Below, in pieces: positions 53,105 to 62,453 of a DNA stretch of 64,000 nucleotides. The notes below the pieces were generated by a model that was not told where the DNA came from, did not search any database, and saw only the letters and a list, made by a program, of their open reading frames with translations. Source of the DNA: Mycobacterium kyorinense. GTDB taxonomy: Bacteria; Actinomycetota; Actinomycetes; Mycobacteriales; Mycobacteriaceae. The stretch spans positions 26,907 to 90,906 of the forward strand of contig NZ_LQPE01000018.1 of assembly GCF_002101735.1 (NCBI RefSeq), given 5' to 3'. Every line of letters begins with the position of its first letter. Positions within the stretch are counted from its first letter, which is position 1. The translations under genes were made by a program, and so were the position numbers.

Positions 53105-53886
53105 CCCTGACACACAACGTGATCCAGGAGAGTGCCGATCTGTTGTATGTGGCGCAAACCACCCGAACGCCGATTGGTCCGCTCACTGAGCGCCATCCCG
53201 GGCTAACCGTGGCCGATGCCTATGCCATCCAGCAGGTCAATCTGCGACGCCGGCTCCGCGAGGGACGCGTACTGGTGGGCCACAAGATCGGCCTCACCTC
53301 CGAGTCGATGCAAACGCTGCTCGGAGTCGACGAACCCGACTTCGGCTACATCCTCGATGGCATGGTGCTCGCCAACGGGTCGGCGGTGTCGGCCGCTCGG
53401 TTCTGCGCGCCGCGGGTCGAGCCCGAGGTCGCCTTCCTGTTCCACGCGCCGTTGCGCGGACCCGGGATCACGGACGACGACGTCCGCGCCGCCCCGGAGG
53501 CGGTAGCTGTCGCGCTGGAGGTCGTTGACAGCCGAATCGACAAGTGGCGACTGACACTGCCCGACACTGTCGCGGATAACGCCAGCTCTGGAGCCGTCGT
53601 CCTTGGTAACTGGATGCCCTACGAGGGGCTTGACCTCCCTAGTGTACGGGCATCGTTGTCGCTCAACGGATCCGAAATAGATTCGGGTCTAGGCGCTGCG
53701 GTGATGGGGGAGCCGGCCGCGGCGGTCGCCTGGCTGGCCAACGCGCTGGGTTCATTCGGAACCGAGATCATGCCCGGCCATTTCGTCATCTCCGGATCGA
53801 TCACCTCAGCCCCATTCGTACACCCCGGCGACGACGTCACCGCCACCATCGGCGGCCTCGGTGCGGTGTCGTTGAGCTTCACGTAA
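53101..53886 (+). CDS. 2-keto-4-pentenoate (2-hydroxypentadienoate) hydratase, MhpD/HsaE-like
   Basis: The 261-residue hydratase has GHKIGLTSESMQTLLGVDEPDFGYILDGMV near residue 60, the metal-binding acid pair in RVEPEVAFLFHAPL, EVVDSRIDKWRL and TSAPFVHPGDDVTATIGGLG near the end. It adds water to 2-hydroxypenta-2,4-dienoate to give 4-hydroxy-2-oxovalerate for the aldolase. It lies in the usual MhpD-MhpF-MhpE order. Confidence 0.92.
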   Translation: MTLTHNVIQESADLLYVAQTTRTPIGPLTERHPGLTVADAYAIQQVNLRRRLREGRVLVGHKIGLTSESMQTLLGVDEPDFGYILDGMVLANGSAVSAARFCAPRVEPEVAFLFHAPLRGPGITDDDVRAAPEAVAVALEVVDSRIDKWRLTLPDTVADNASSGAVVLGNWMPYEGLDLPSVRASLSLNGSEIDSGLGAAVMGEPAAAVAWLANALGSFGTEIMPGHFVISGSITSAPFVHPGDDVTATIGGLGAVSLSFT

Positions 53887-53895
53887 GGCAAAACC

Positions 53896-54378
53896 ATGGG
53901 TACCGAGCTTGACCTCACTCTGGCAGCCACCGTGCCGATCGTCACCGCGGTGGCGCGCAGCGGATCTGTGTCGTATGCGGAGATTGTGTCGTCGATTTCC
54001 TCGAAGTCCGCCAGCCCCTGTGCTCGCGCCAACATCGATGAATTCATCGAAACCGCCGCGGCAGCATTGCAAGTCCTCGGCGGAGCGCAGCGCGCCAAGG
54101 CGATCATGGTCCTCAACTCCGCCGACCCGTCCATCATGATGCGCAACACGGTCTACTGCCTCGTCGACGGGAACGCTGACCATCAGCGGATCGAGAGCGA
54201 CGTGCTTGCGATGGTCGAGCATGTCAACGACTACGTGCCGGGTTACCGGCTGAAGCAGCGTATTCAGTTCGAAACCTTCAGTTCTCACAACCCGTTGCAT
54301 ATCCCCGAGACCGGCAAGTTCACCGGCTCCCAGGTGAGCGTTCTGCTCGAAGTCACGGGTACCGGAGCCACATCATGA
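53896..54378 (+). CDS. Pruned acylating acetaldehyde dehydrogenase (MhpF/HsaG/DmpF-like): central domain only
   Basis: The 160-residue product aligns with the middle of MhpF-type acetaldehyde dehydrogenases ([64 protein letters not shown]). About 130 N-terminal residues, with the NAD-binding Rossmann part and the catalytic-Cys motif TCGGQAT, are absent: homology begins at ATVPIV. The C-terminal helix (after LLEVTG, where relatives read YLPAYAGNLDIMTAAA) is also gone. Conserved SAGPGTRANIDEF reads [13 protein letters not shown]. It cannot be an active dehydrogenase, but still overlaps the aldolase start (ATGA) and could serve as an aldolase partner; a decaying pseudogene is the alternative. 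Confidence 0.8.
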   Translation: MGTELDLTLAATVPIVTAVARSGSVSYAEIVSSISSKSASPCARANIDEFIETAAAALQVLGGAQRAKAIMVLNSADPSIMMRNTVYCLVDGNADHQRIESDVLAMVEHVNDYVPGYRLKQRIQFETFSSHNPLHIPETGKFTGSQVSVLLEVTGTGATS

Positions 54379-55385
54379 TCTGCATCAGCGATGTCACCCT
54401 GCGCGATGGCATGCATGCTGTGCGCCACCAATACAGCATCGAGCAAGCAGTGACCATCGCTGCGGCGCTTGATGCCGCCGGGGTGGATTCCATCGAGGTG
54501 GCGCATGGCGACGGGCTGGGCGGATCCAGCTGTGTCTACGGGTTCGGCGCCCACACCGATCTGGAATGGATCGAAGCCGTCGCCCATGTCGTGTGTCGCG
54601 CCAAGCTCGCCACGTTGGTGCTGCCCGGCATCGGCACCGTGCGCCAGCTGAAGGACGCACACAGCGCGGGTGCCGAGGTCGTACGGGTAGGCACGCACTG
54701 CACCGAAGCCGACATCTCCGCCAAGCACATTGCTGCGGCGCGCGAACTCGGGATGGATACTGTCGGCTTCCTCATGATGAGCCACATGACCACGCCCGCC
54801 GCACTGGCCGGTCAGGCAAAGCTCATGGAAGGCTACGGCGCCACCTGTATCTATGTCGTCGACTCCGGCGGTGCCATGACCATGGGTGACGTCGCCGACC
54901 GAGTCGACGCGCTGCGCCAAAGCCTGCTAGCCACAACGGAAATCGGTATTCACGCCCACCACAACCTGTCGCTGGGTGTCGCCAATTCGATCGTCGCCGT
55001 CGAGCACGGCGCATGTCGCGTCGACGCCTCACTGACGGGCATGGGCGCGGGCGTCGGCAACGCACCGCTGGAGGTGTTCATTGCGGCCGCCGACCGGCTG
55101 GGCTGGAAGCACGGCTGCGATCTTCACGCCCTTCAGGACGCCGCCGACGATATCGTCCGCCCGCTGCAACAGCGACCAGTACGCGTCGACCGCGAAACTC
55201 TCACACTCGGCTACGCAGGGGTGTACTCGAGCTTCCTGCGCCATGCCGAAACAGCCGCAACACGTTACGACCTCGACGCCCGGACCCTTCTCGAAGAGGC
55301 CGGTCGCCGCGGGTTGGTCGGCGGACAGGCAGACATGCTCATCGACATCGCGCTTGACTTGAGCGCGGAGAGGAGTTCCGGATGA
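54375..55385 (+). CDS. 4-hydroxy-2-oxovalerate aldolase (MhpE/HsaF/DmpG-like)
   Basis: The 336-residue TIM-barrel aldolase has [20 protein letters not shown] (catalytic Asp and His) at the start, the metal site [18 protein letters not shown] near residue 195 and [17 protein letters not shown]. It splits 4-hydroxy-2-oxovalerate (or a longer analogue) to pyruvate and an aldehyde, which normally is channelled to a partner acetaldehyde dehydrogenase. Here that partner is reduced to one domain (preceding gene). ATG 54375 overlaps that gene's stop. Confidence 0.93.
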   Translation: MICISDVTLRDGMHAVRHQYSIEQAVTIAAALDAAGVDSIEVAHGDGLGGSSCVYGFGAHTDLEWIEAVAHVVCRAKLATLVLPGIGTVRQLKDAHSAGAEVVRVGTHCTEADISAKHIAAARELGMDTVGFLMMSHMTTPAALAGQAKLMEGYGATCIYVVDSGGAMTMGDVADRVDALRQSLLATTEIGIHAHHNLSLGVANSIVAVEHGACRVDASLTGMGAGVGNAPLEVFIAAADRLGWKHGCDLHALQDAADDIVRPLQQRPVRVDRETLTLGYAGVYSSFLRHAETAATRYDLDARTLLEEAGRRGLVGGQADMLIDIALDLSAERSSG

Positions 55386-56512
55386 GCGACACGGTAGACG
55401 GCCACCACGGCCTGCACAGCGAGCACGGTCCTCGACGAGGCGAACACCCGGGCCGATCCCGAAGTCCAATGATCAAAGTCCAAGACCTTGCCTGGCTGGA
55501 GTTTCAGAAGCCGGATCTGGTTCGCGCCGAAGCCTTCGCGCAGACGTTCGGCTTCACGACGCTGTTGCGCACCGACGACGAGCTGCACTTGCGTGGCACC
55601 GACGCCGGCGGGCCCTGCGTGCTCATCCGGCGCTGCCCTCGCTCGCGGTTCGCCGGGATGGCCTTCAGGGCCGCCGACGAGGCCGACGTCCGGCAGCTGG
55701 CCAAGGCCACCGGCGCGCCAACGCGGGCATTGCCCGAGACCCTTGGCGGACTGGCCGTGGATTTGGTTGATCCGAGCGGTATTCCGGTCAAGGTGGTCGC
55801 CGACATCCACGAAGTCGAAGCGCTTCCGGCGCAAACGGCGCACACCTTCAACTTCGGCCACGAGCTGCGGCGCGCCAACCGCACCCAGCGGCCGCTCCGC
55901 GAACCCGCGCGGGTGCAACGTCTCGGGCATCTGGTCTTGCAGACGACGAAATATCGCGAGGCGCTGAACTGGTATTTAGATCACCTTGGGATGATCGTCA
56001 GCGACTTCCTGTACTTCCCCGGCCAGCGTGACCGCGGGCCGACAATGAGTTTCATCCGCTGCGATCGCGGCCAGACGCCCACCGACCACCACACTCTGGC
56101 CATCGCGTTGGGGCTAAGCAACCGCTATGTGCATTCTGCGTACCAGGTGTGCGATCTCGACGCGCTGGCCGCCGGCGGTGAGTATCTGAAAGATTGTGGC
56201 TATCAACGATCCTGGGGCATCGGCCGCCACATCCAGGGTAGCCAGATATTCGACTACTGGCGTGATCCGGACGACTTCCTGGTGGAGCACTTCACCGACG
56301 GCGACATGTTCGACTCCACGCTGGAGCCGGGCTGGGCGCCGTTCACCGCGTCCGGACTAGCACAGTGGGGACCTCCAGTCAGCAAAGATTTCCTCGGTAT
56401 CAACCCCAAAGCCGTCCCGCACGAGGCACTTTCGATGATCCATGGCCTTCGCGACGACAACGAATTCGATCTCAAGCGCTTCATCGGGTTGATGAAAGTA
56501 GCCAACTCATGA
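55382..56512 (+). CDS. VOC-family protein (extradiol-dioxygenase-like, two VOC domains)
   Basis: The 376-residue protein has two glyoxalase/extradiol (VOC) domains: an N-terminal one ([27 protein letters not shown]) and a second with [35 protein letters not shown] and [16 protein letters not shown]. The His-His-Glu set seems present in the second half ([20 protein letters not shown]). It may be a second ring-cleaving enzyme or isomerase. A polar N-terminal extension of about 28 residues precedes the first VOC domain; an ATG at residue 30 is another start. It overlaps the aldolase stop. Confidence 0.8.
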   Translation: MSDTVDGHHGLHSEHGPRRGEHPGRSRSPMIKVQDLAWLEFQKPDLVRAEAFAQTFGFTTLLRTDDELHLRGTDAGGPCVLIRRCPRSRFAGMAFRAADEADVRQLAKATGAPTRALPETLGGLAVDLVDPSGIPVKVVADIHEVEALPAQTAHTFNFGHELRRANRTQRPLREPARVQRLGHLVLQTTKYREALNWYLDHLGMIVSDFLYFPGQRDRGPTMSFIRCDRGQTPTDHHTLAIALGLSNRYVHSAYQVCDLDALAAGGEYLKDCGYQRSWGIGRHIQGSQIFDYWRDPDDFLVEHFTDGDMFDSTLEPGWAPFTASGLAQWGPPVSKDFLGINPKAVPHEALSMIHGLRDDNEFDLKRFIGLMKVANS

Positions 56513-57447
56513 CCATTTCAATCCTGCGCACTGACGACGCCTGGTGGGTCGCAACCGCGAGCGGCGCGGCCCAGATCGCCACCCCGGCCGCCACGACCGG
56601 GGAGCTGCTGGCCGATCGCGCGGCTATCGAGGCCGCGTCATCCGGCGCCGACACGGTGCCGCTCGACAGCCTGGACCTGCTTTCGCCGGTGACGGCGCCG
56701 TGCCGGGTGGTGGCGCAGATGACCAACTACGCCTCGCACGTCAAAGACGCCGGGATGGATCCGAAGTCGGTTCCGTTGACGTTCTTCCGCAAGGCCTCAG
56801 GTTCGATCACGGGACCTTTCGACGACATCGTCAAGCCGGAGCACATCCGGTTCCTGGATTACGAAGTGGAGATCGGTGTGGTCATCGGTCGCGAGTTGCC
56901 GGTGGGCACCACAATCACCGACGCGAACCTGCCGGACTACGTGGCTGGCCTCGTGGTGACCAACGACGTGTCCGCGCGCGATGTGCAGCTTCCCAAGACT
57001 CAGTTCTACGAGTCGAAGTCGTACCCGACGTTCACCCCGGTTGGTCCCAACCTGGTGCTGCTGGACCGCGACGAACTCAAGCGCTTCGGTGATTTGCGGC
57101 TACGACTGCGGGTGAACGGTGAGCTCCGCCAGGACATGCGGGTCGACGGCGACATGCTCTACTCCCCGGTGCAGGCGCTTCAGGCGTTGACGCGTTTCCA
57201 GCGCCTCGACCCAGGCGATCTGGTGTTGACCGGAACCCCCGTCGGCACCGCGCTCAGTGCCCCGCCCAAGCCGATGGAGATCGTCGGCTCGCTGCTACCG
57301 CCCGCGGTCAAATGGAAGGCGTTCTTCACCCGGCAAGCCAAAAACTCGAAGTATCTGGCCGAGGGTGACGTCGTCGAGACCAGCGTCGCGACCGACGACC
57401 ACACGATTGACCTGGGCACACAGCGCAACACGGTGAGATACGCCTAA
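56509..57447 (+). CDS. Fumarylacetoacetate hydrolase (FAH) family protein
   Basis: The 312-residue FAH-fold protein has [59 protein letters not shown] (acid metal ligands in DYEVE) and [39 protein letters not shown]. Such enzymes hydrolyse or decarboxylate acylpyruvates. It closes the operon (TetR, hydratase, dehydrogenase remnant, aldolase, VOC, FAH). ATG 56509 overlaps the previous stop. Confidence 0.88.
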   Translation: MTISILRTDDAWWVATASGAAQIATPAATTGELLADRAAIEAASSGADTVPLDSLDLLSPVTAPCRVVAQMTNYASHVKDAGMDPKSVPLTFFRKASGSITGPFDDIVKPEHIRFLDYEVEIGVVIGRELPVGTTITDANLPDYVAGLVVTNDVSARDVQLPKTQFYESKSYPTFTPVGPNLVLLDRDELKRFGDLRLRLRVNGELRQDMRVDGDMLYSPVQALQALTRFQRLDPGDLVLTGTPVGTALSAPPKPMEIVGSLLPPAVKWKAFFTRQAKNSKYLAEGDVVETSVATDDHTIDLGTQRNTVRYA

Positions 57448-57500
57448 CTCACGGAAAAAGTGTGCTGACCACCGCTGTGTGCGTCGTAGCATTGAGAACC

Positions 57501-57788
57501 ATGAGCGAACAGGTATGGAATTTCGCCGGTATCGAAGGCGGAGCCAGTGACCTTCAGGCGGCGGTCCAGACTACCCACGGCCTGCTCGACGAGGGCAGGG
57601 GTTCGCTTACCACGCTGATGGCGGCCTGGACCGGGGCCGGTTCGGAGGCCTACCAGGCTGTGCAAACCCGCTGGGATCGCACCGCGACAGAACTGAACGA
57701 CGCGCTGCAGAACCTCGCAAACACGATCAGCGAGGCCGGCCAGGCGATGGCCCACACCGAAGGAACCGTCACCGGCTTGTTCAGCTAG
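57501..57788 (+). CDS. EsxA/ESAT-6-like WXG100 protein, stand-alone
   Basis: The 95-residue protein is a close ESAT-6 relative: [20 protein letters not shown], the [28 protein letters not shown] hairpin with its W-x-G, and [33 protein letters not shown] at the end. About seven in ten positions match ESAT-6 as I remember it, and the length is identical. ESAT-6 is secreted by the ESX-1 type VII system as a dimer with CFP-10 (EsxB), but no esxB, PE/PPE or ESX gene is nearby. ATG 57501 has only a weak GAGA ahead. A partner encoded elsewhere is probably needed. Confidence 0.9.
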   Translation: MSEQVWNFAGIEGGASDLQAAVQTTHGLLDEGRGSLTTLMAAWTGAGSEAYQAVQTRWDRTATELNDALQNLANTISEAGQAMAHTEGTVTGLFS

Positions 57789-57795
57789 CCCGAGT

Positions 57796-57811
57796 GTGCG
57801 GCCAGCCGCAC
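57796..57811. terminator. Short hairpin between convergent esxA-like and fadE23 genes
   Basis: GTGCGGC and GCCGCAC (57796-57811) can form a seven-base stem (or a six-base stem with loop CCAG), eight bases after the esxA-like stop and 26 before the fadE23 stop. It is a plausible intrinsic terminator lacking a T-tract. Confidence 0.4.
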
Positions 57812-57836
57812 GTCGGCGGGCGCGGGGCGCGCAGAC

Positions 57837-59045
57837 CTACTTCAGTTCGGACGAGCTCAACCCCAGCAGCCGTCGCGCCACCACCAGCTGCTGGATCTGC
57901 TGCGTGCCCTCGAAGATGTCCATGATCTTCGAATCGCGTGCCCACTTCTCCAGCAGACTCTGCTCGGAATAGCCTGCGGTGCCGGCCAATTCGACCGCCT
58001 TACACGTGATGTCGCTGCCCACCCGGCCGGCCTTGGCCTTCGCCATCGACGCCTCTTTTGAGTTGGGAATACGATTGTCGGCCTGCCACGCAGCACGCAG
58101 AGTCAGCAGATAGCTGGCCTCCCAGTCGGCCTCCATTCGCAAAAACTCTGCGGCCGCGGCGCTTTGGGCGTGCGCCGGCTTGTCGTAGGAGATCTCGACA
58201 CCGGCGTTGGTGAGGATCTTGCGAAGTTCCTCCAGGGCGGCCCGCGCAACGCCGACGGCCATGGCCGCCACTACCGGCCGGGTGTTGTCGAAAGTCTCCA
58301 TCACCCCGGCGAACCCTTTTCCGGGCTCGATCTCGGGGTTGCCCAGCAGGTTTTCCTTGGGGATCCGCGCGTTGTCGAATCGGATTACCGCGGTGTCGGA
58401 GCCTTTGATGCCGAGCTTGTTCTCCAGCCGCTCGACCGTGACGCCGGGATGCTCGCGCGGGACGATGAACGACTTGATCGCCGGACGGCCCTTCGACTTG
58501 TCGAGCGTTGCCCACACGACGATGTGGGTGGCCCGCGAACCGGCGGTGACGAAGATCTTTTCGCCGTTGATCACGTATTCGTCGCCGTCCAACGTGGCCG
58601 TCGTCGACACGGCCGCCGAGTCCGACCCGAACCCCGGCTCGGTGATGGCCATCGCGGCCCACACCTTGCCCAGACGCTGCAGCTGTTCGTCGGTGGCCAC
58701 ACCGGAGATCGCCGCGTTGCCGAGCCCCTGATACGGCATCGAGAGCATCATCGCGGCGTCGCCCCAACTGGCTTCCAACGCCTGCAACACTGCGGCCATA
58801 TTGGCGCCGTTGCGGTTTTCGTCCTTGCTTTCGCCCGCTCGGAACGCTTCGGCCCCGGAGAGCCCCAAGCCGTTGGATTCGATGGCTCCCTCGAACAGGT
58901 TGGCCAAGGTGTCGAGCTCGACCGGGTAGGCGTGCTCGTTCAGGTCGTATTTGCGGGCGATCGGCCGCATCATCTCGGCGGCACCTTGGTGCGCCTTGTC
59001 GATGACGGCGTGCATCTTCTTGGGAAGTTCCAAATTGATTGCCAT
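57837..59045 (-). CDS. fadE23: Acyl-CoA dehydrogenase FadE23
   Basis: The 402-residue acyl-CoA dehydrogenase has MAITEPGFGSDSAAVSTTATLDGDEYVINGEKIFVTAG (FAD/substrate segment) and the end GYSEQSLLEKWARDSKIMDIFEGTQQIQQLVVARRLLG, where ARDSKIMDIFEGT holds the catalytic-base region. Actinobacterial FadE proteins often act as FadE-FadE heteromers, and its neighbour FadE24 is the natural partner. The order (fadE24, fadE23, then a third-gene gap) matches Rv3139-Rv3140. It follows fadE24 by 34 bases. Confidence 0.9.
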   Translation of the reverse strand: MAINLELPKKMHAVIDKAHQGAAEMMRPIARKYDLNEHAYPVELDTLANLFEGAIESNGLGLSGAEAFRAGESKDENRNGANMAAVLQALEASWGDAAMMLSMPYQGLGNAAISGVATDEQLQRLGKVWAAMAITEPGFGSDSAAVSTTATLDGDEYVINGEKIFVTAGSRATHIVVWATLDKSKGRPAIKSFIVPREHPGVTVERLENKLGIKGSDTAVIRFDNARIPKENLLGNPEIEPGKGFAGVMETFDNTRPVVAAMAVGVARAALEELRKILTNAGVEISYDKPAHAQSAAAAEFLRMEADWEASYLLTLRAAWQADNRIPNSKEASMAKAKAGRVGSDITCKAVELAGTAGYSEQSLLEKWARDSKIMDIFEGTQQIQQLVVARRLLGLSSSELK

Positions 59046-59079
59046 GACTAGTCTTTCGTAGAAGGTCTTAAATGACGGC

Positions 59080-60468
59080 TCAGATCACCACGACGCCCTC
59101 GGCGACGCCGATGGCTCGCAGGTCGCGGTACCAGCGCTCGACGGGGTGTTCCTTGGTGTAGCCGTGGCCGCCGAGCAATTGCACACCGTCCAGGCCAATC
59201 TGCATCCCCTTGTCAGCGCCCAGGCGCTTGGCCAGCGCCGCTTCCCGGGCGAACGGCAGGCCTTGTTCGGCCCGCGCCGCGCCGCGCCAGGTGATCATTC
59301 GCAAGCCATCCAGCTCGATGGCGATATTCGCGCACATGAACGCCACCGACTGGCGGTGGGCGATCGGCTCGCCGAACGCTTCACGTTCTTTCACGTAGGG
59401 AACGACATAGTCCAGCACCGCGTGCGAGGTGCCGACCGCCAGTGCCGCCCAACCCAGCCGCGACAGCGCGATCGCCTCGGAGTAGTCGGCGTCGCTGGCG
59501 TCGTCCTCACCCAGGCGGGCGCTCAACGGCACCGACACCTTGTCCAACTCGACCTGACCCAGCGCCGCAGCGCGAATCCCCATGCTGGGGTCGGGCTTTA
59601 CTGTCAAGCCCTGCGTCGACGACTCGACGATGAACAACGCCGGCTTGCCATTGAGTTGCGCAGCAACGACGAACAACTCGGCGTCGGCGGCCGCCGGGAC
59701 CAACGACTTCACCCCGTCGAGCCGGTAGCCGCTCGGTGTGCGCACGGCGGTGGTCTTCAGAGTGGTCGGGTCGAACAACGGCTGCGGCTCGGCGATCGCC
59801 ACGCACGCCTGCGGAACGTTCTCGCCGGCGAATTCCTTGATGTATGTGGCCTGCTGGTCGGCGCTGCCCCAATGGGTGAGCGCCGCCGCCACGCCGGCGG
59901 GCGCGAGAATCGGTAGTGCCAAGCCCATGTCGCCGTACGCGAGTGCCTCGGCCACCAGCACGTTGGTCACGCTGGAGAGCTGTTCGGCGATGCCCTCGAA
60001 GTCTTCCGGGACGTTGACGGCGGTGATGCCGAGCTCCGCCGCCTTCGCGATCAGGTCGGAGGGATAGGTGGTGGCTTCGTCGGCGTCGTGTGCGGCCGGG
60101 CGCAGCACCTCTTCGGCGAACTCTTCGACGGTTTCGACGATCAGCTTTTGGTCGTCGTCGGGCGTCAGGTCGAAGTAGTCCTTGCCGCTTGCCTTCAGCC
60201 GGGTCGGCCCGCCGCGCAGACCCTGTACCTTCTTGAATTGCCGGTTGGTGGCGCCGGCCGCGGAGAACATGGTCTTGACGCCGTAGCGCAGTGTCCGGTT
60301 CAGCGGATCGCGCAGGTGGTATTTGTCCAGGAAGTCCTGGCCGACGATCGGGGTGAGCAGCGCCAGGCTGATATCGATCCCGGTTCGCTTGTGTTTGTAT
60401 TCGCCGACGGCGGTCTTTCGGCCGGTTCGCTTGGGGCGTCCGTTGGTGGCGGGGACGGTGTTGGTCAT
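59080..60468 (-). CDS. fadE24: Acyl-CoA dehydrogenase FadE24
   Basis: The 462-residue acyl-CoA dehydrogenase has an N-terminal extension (RKTAVGEYKHKRTGIDISLALLTPIVGQDFLDKYHLRDPLNR) unlike typical FadEs and GMHGY-like KGMQIGLDGVQLLGGHGYTKEHPVERWYRDLRAIGVAEG at the end. The middle (ACVAIAEPQPLFDPTTLKTTAVRT) is divergent from the usual FAD loop, consistent with a structural partner for FadE23. It is preceded by a 20-base perfect palindrome (60519-60538). In M. tuberculosis this pair is reported to be induced by isoniazid. Confidence 0.9.
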   Translation of the reverse strand: MTNTVPATNGRPKRTGRKTAVGEYKHKRTGIDISLALLTPIVGQDFLDKYHLRDPLNRTLRYGVKTMFSAAGATNRQFKKVQGLRGGPTRLKASGKDYFDLTPDDDQKLIVETVEEFAEEVLRPAAHDADEATTYPSDLIAKAAELGITAVNVPEDFEGIAEQLSSVTNVLVAEALAYGDMGLALPILAPAGVAAALTHWGSADQQATYIKEFAGENVPQACVAIAEPQPLFDPTTLKTTAVRTPSGYRLDGVKSLVPAAADAELFVVAAQLNGKPALFIVESSTQGLTVKPDPSMGIRAAALGQVELDKVSVPLSARLGEDDASDADYSEAIALSRLGWAALAVGTSHAVLDYVVPYVKEREAFGEPIAHRQSVAFMCANIAIELDGLRMITWRGAARAEQGLPFAREAALAKRLGADKGMQIGLDGVQLLGGHGYTKEHPVERWYRDLRAIGVAEGVVVI

Positions 60469-60518
60469 GTCAGCAGCCTTTTATCGAGCACGGTCATTGG
60501 GCCAATGCGGTACCGCCG

Positions 60519-60538
60519 ATCTTACTCCGGAGTAAGAT
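60519..60538. promoter_or_regulatory. 20-base perfect palindrome upstream of fadE24
   Basis: CTTACTCCGGAGTAAG with AT/AT flanks is a perfect 20-base palindrome (60519-60538), 50 bases before the fadE24 start and 21 bases after the end of the pflA-like gene. It is the size of a TetR or other dimeric repressor operator. No regulator gene is next to it, so the protein acts from elsewhere. Confidence 0.6.
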
Positions 60539-60559
60539 AGAAGGCGCCTGTTAAATAGT

Positions 60560-61648
60560 TCACATCCCGGAGAGGCTGGCCAGCAGCGGCAGCCGCCGCC
60601 GGCCCCACCGCCCGACCGGCCCGTCGTAGATGCCGGCCAGCCGGAAACCACACCCGCGGCAGTGGCCGTCGTCGGTGAGCGTGTAACGGCGCATCGCATA
60701 CCAATCGCGCACCACGACTGCCGAACCGCATCCCGGGCACAACGTCGTTCCGCCGTCGGGGTCGTGGATGTTCCCGGTGTAGACGTAGCGCAGGCCTTCC
60801 TTGATCCCGATCCGTCGGGCCCGCCTGAGCGTGGCCGGCGGGGTCGGCGGCGTGTCGGTCATCTTGTAGTCCGGGTGAAACGCGGTGAAGTGCACCGGCA
60901 CGTCGACGCCCAGGTGCTCGGCGATCCATGCGCACTCGGCGGCGATTTCGGCGTCGCTGTCGTTGTGCCCCGGAATCAGCAGCGTGGTGATCTCGACCCA
61001 CACGTCGGTTTCGCGGCACAGGTAGACCAGTGTGTCCAGCACGTCGTCGAGATGCCCGACGCACACCTTGCGGTAGAAGTCTTCGGTGAACGCCTTCAGG
61101 TCGACGTTGGCGGCGTCGATGTGCCGGTAGAACTCCGCGCGCGGCGCCGCACACATGTAGCCCGCGGTCACCGCGATCGATTTGATGCCCCGCTGGTGGC
61201 AGGCGTCGGCGACATCTGCGGCGTATTCGAAGAAGATGGTCGGGTCGTTGTAGGTGAAAGCCACACTGCGACAACCCAATTCGTCGGCAACCCGGGCGAT
61301 GTCGTCGGGCGTGGCCCGGCTGGCCAGCGTGTCCGTCTCGCGGGACTTGGAGATGTCCCAGTTCTGGCAGAACTTGCAGGCGAGGTTGCAGCCGGCCGTG
61401 CCGAACGACAGCACGGCCGAGCCGGGCAGGAAGTGGTTGAGCGGCTTCTTCTCGACGGGGTCGACGCAGAACCCACTCGAACGCCCGTAGCTGGTGAGCC
61501 GGATCTGATCGTCGAAGCGGCCGCGGACGAAGCACAGGCCGCGCTGACCCTCGTGCAGTTTGCAGGCCCGCGGACACACGTCGCACTGAATCCGGCCGTC
61601 GTCGAGGCGATGCCAGTGCTGTGTCGGGATCGTGAACGGATCACTCAT
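60560..61648 (-). CDS. pflA: AmmeMemoRadiSam-type radical SAM protein (PflA-like; Rv3138)
   Basis: The 362-residue radical SAM protein has CPRACKLHEGQRGLCFVRG at the start, the cluster motif FGTAGCNLACKFCQNWDIS (Cx3Cx2C) near residue 85, and SYDPTIFFEYA-like FTYNDPTIFFEYAADVADA. Two C-terminal zinc motifs read CPGCG and CRGCGF. These belong to the AMMECR1/MEMO-associated group, though Rv3138 is named pflA; a true pyruvate-formate-lyase activator role is doubtful. It lies 20 bases downstream of hisN on the same strand. Confidence 0.85.
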   Translation of the reverse strand: MSDPFTIPTQHWHRLDDGRIQCDVCPRACKLHEGQRGLCFVRGRFDDQIRLTSYGRSSGFCVDPVEKKPLNHFLPGSAVLSFGTAGCNLACKFCQNWDISKSRETDTLASRATPDDIARVADELGCRSVAFTYNDPTIFFEYAADVADACHQRGIKSIAVTAGYMCAAPRAEFYRHIDAANVDLKAFTEDFYRKVCVGHLDDVLDTLVYLCRETDVWVEITTLLIPGHNDSDAEIAAECAWIAEHLGVDVPVHFTAFHPDYKMTDTPPTPPATLRRARRIGIKEGLRYVYTGNIHDPDGGTTLCPGCGSAVVVRDWYAMRRYTLTDDGHCRGCGFRLAGIYDGPVGRWGRRRLPLLASLSGM

Positions 61649-61668
61649 CGCTTAACCCGATGGTCAGG

Positions 61669-62451
61669 TTACGCGCGCAGTCGGGTCAGCACCTGCTCGT
61701 GTAACAAGCCGTTGGTGGCCACCGCGGTGCCGCCGTGCGGGCCGGCCGTGCCGTCGAGGCTCGTGAACGTCCCGCCCGCCTCGCGCACCAAGACGTCGAG
61801 GGCGGCCAGGTCCCACACCGACACCTCCGGTTCGGCGGCGATGTCGACGGCGCCCTCGGCCACCAGGCAATACGACCAGAAGTCGCCGTAGGCGCGCACC
61901 CGCCACACGTCGTCGGTCAGTGCGACGAAGCGGTCGCGCAGCCCGAGCTGGGCCCACCCGGAAAGGCTCGAGAACGACAGGCTGGCCGCGCTCAACTCCG
62001 CCACCGAGGACACCGACAGCCGTCGCGGCGCGGAGTCGCCGACCGTCGCGAACGCGCCGGCGTCGGTGGCCGCCCACCACCGCCGCTGCAGTGCCGGTGC
62101 GCTGACGACGCCGACGCGCGGGACGCCGTCGTCGAGCAGGGCGACCAGGCTGGCCCAAACCGGCACACCACGCACGAAGTTCTTGGTGCCGTCGATCGGG
62201 TCGACAACCCACTGTCGTCCAGTGAAAGTCGTTGAGCCGCCGTACTCTTCGCCGACGATGCTGTCGTCGGGACGCTCGCGGGCCAGCGCCTCGCGCAGCT
62301 CGGTTTCGACGGCGCGGTCGGCGTCGGTGACCGGCGTGAGGTCCGGTTTGGTGTCGACCTGCAGATCCAGTGCGCCGAACCGGGCCAGGGTCACCGCGTC
62401 CGCACGGTCGGCCAGCGCCAGCGCCACCGCGAGATCGTCGGGGCGCGTCAT
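61669..62451 (-). CDS. hisN: Histidinol-phosphatase (inositol monophosphatase-fold; Rv3137/HisN-like)
   Basis: The 260-residue IMPase-fold phosphatase has [16 protein letters not shown], the metal-binding [40 protein letters not shown], and near the C-terminus [26 protein letters not shown]. Rv3137 was shown to be the histidinol-phosphatase of the mycobacterial histidine pathway, so this gene probably completes histidine synthesis. ATG 62451. A divergent small membrane gene starts 23 bases away. Confidence 0.88.
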   Translation of the reverse strand: MTRPDDLAVALALADRADAVTLARFGALDLQVDTKPDLTPVTDADRAVETELREALARERPDDSIVGEEYGGSTTFTGRQWVVDPIDGTKNFVRGVPVWASLVALLDDGVPRVGVVSAPALQRRWWAATDAGAFATVGDSAPRRLSVSSVAELSAASLSFSSLSGWAQLGLRDRFVALTDDVWRVRAYGDFWSYCLVAEGAVDIAAEPEVSVWDLAALDVLVREAGGTFTSLDGTAGPHGGTAVATNGLLHEQVLTRLRA

Positions 62452-62453
62452 GC

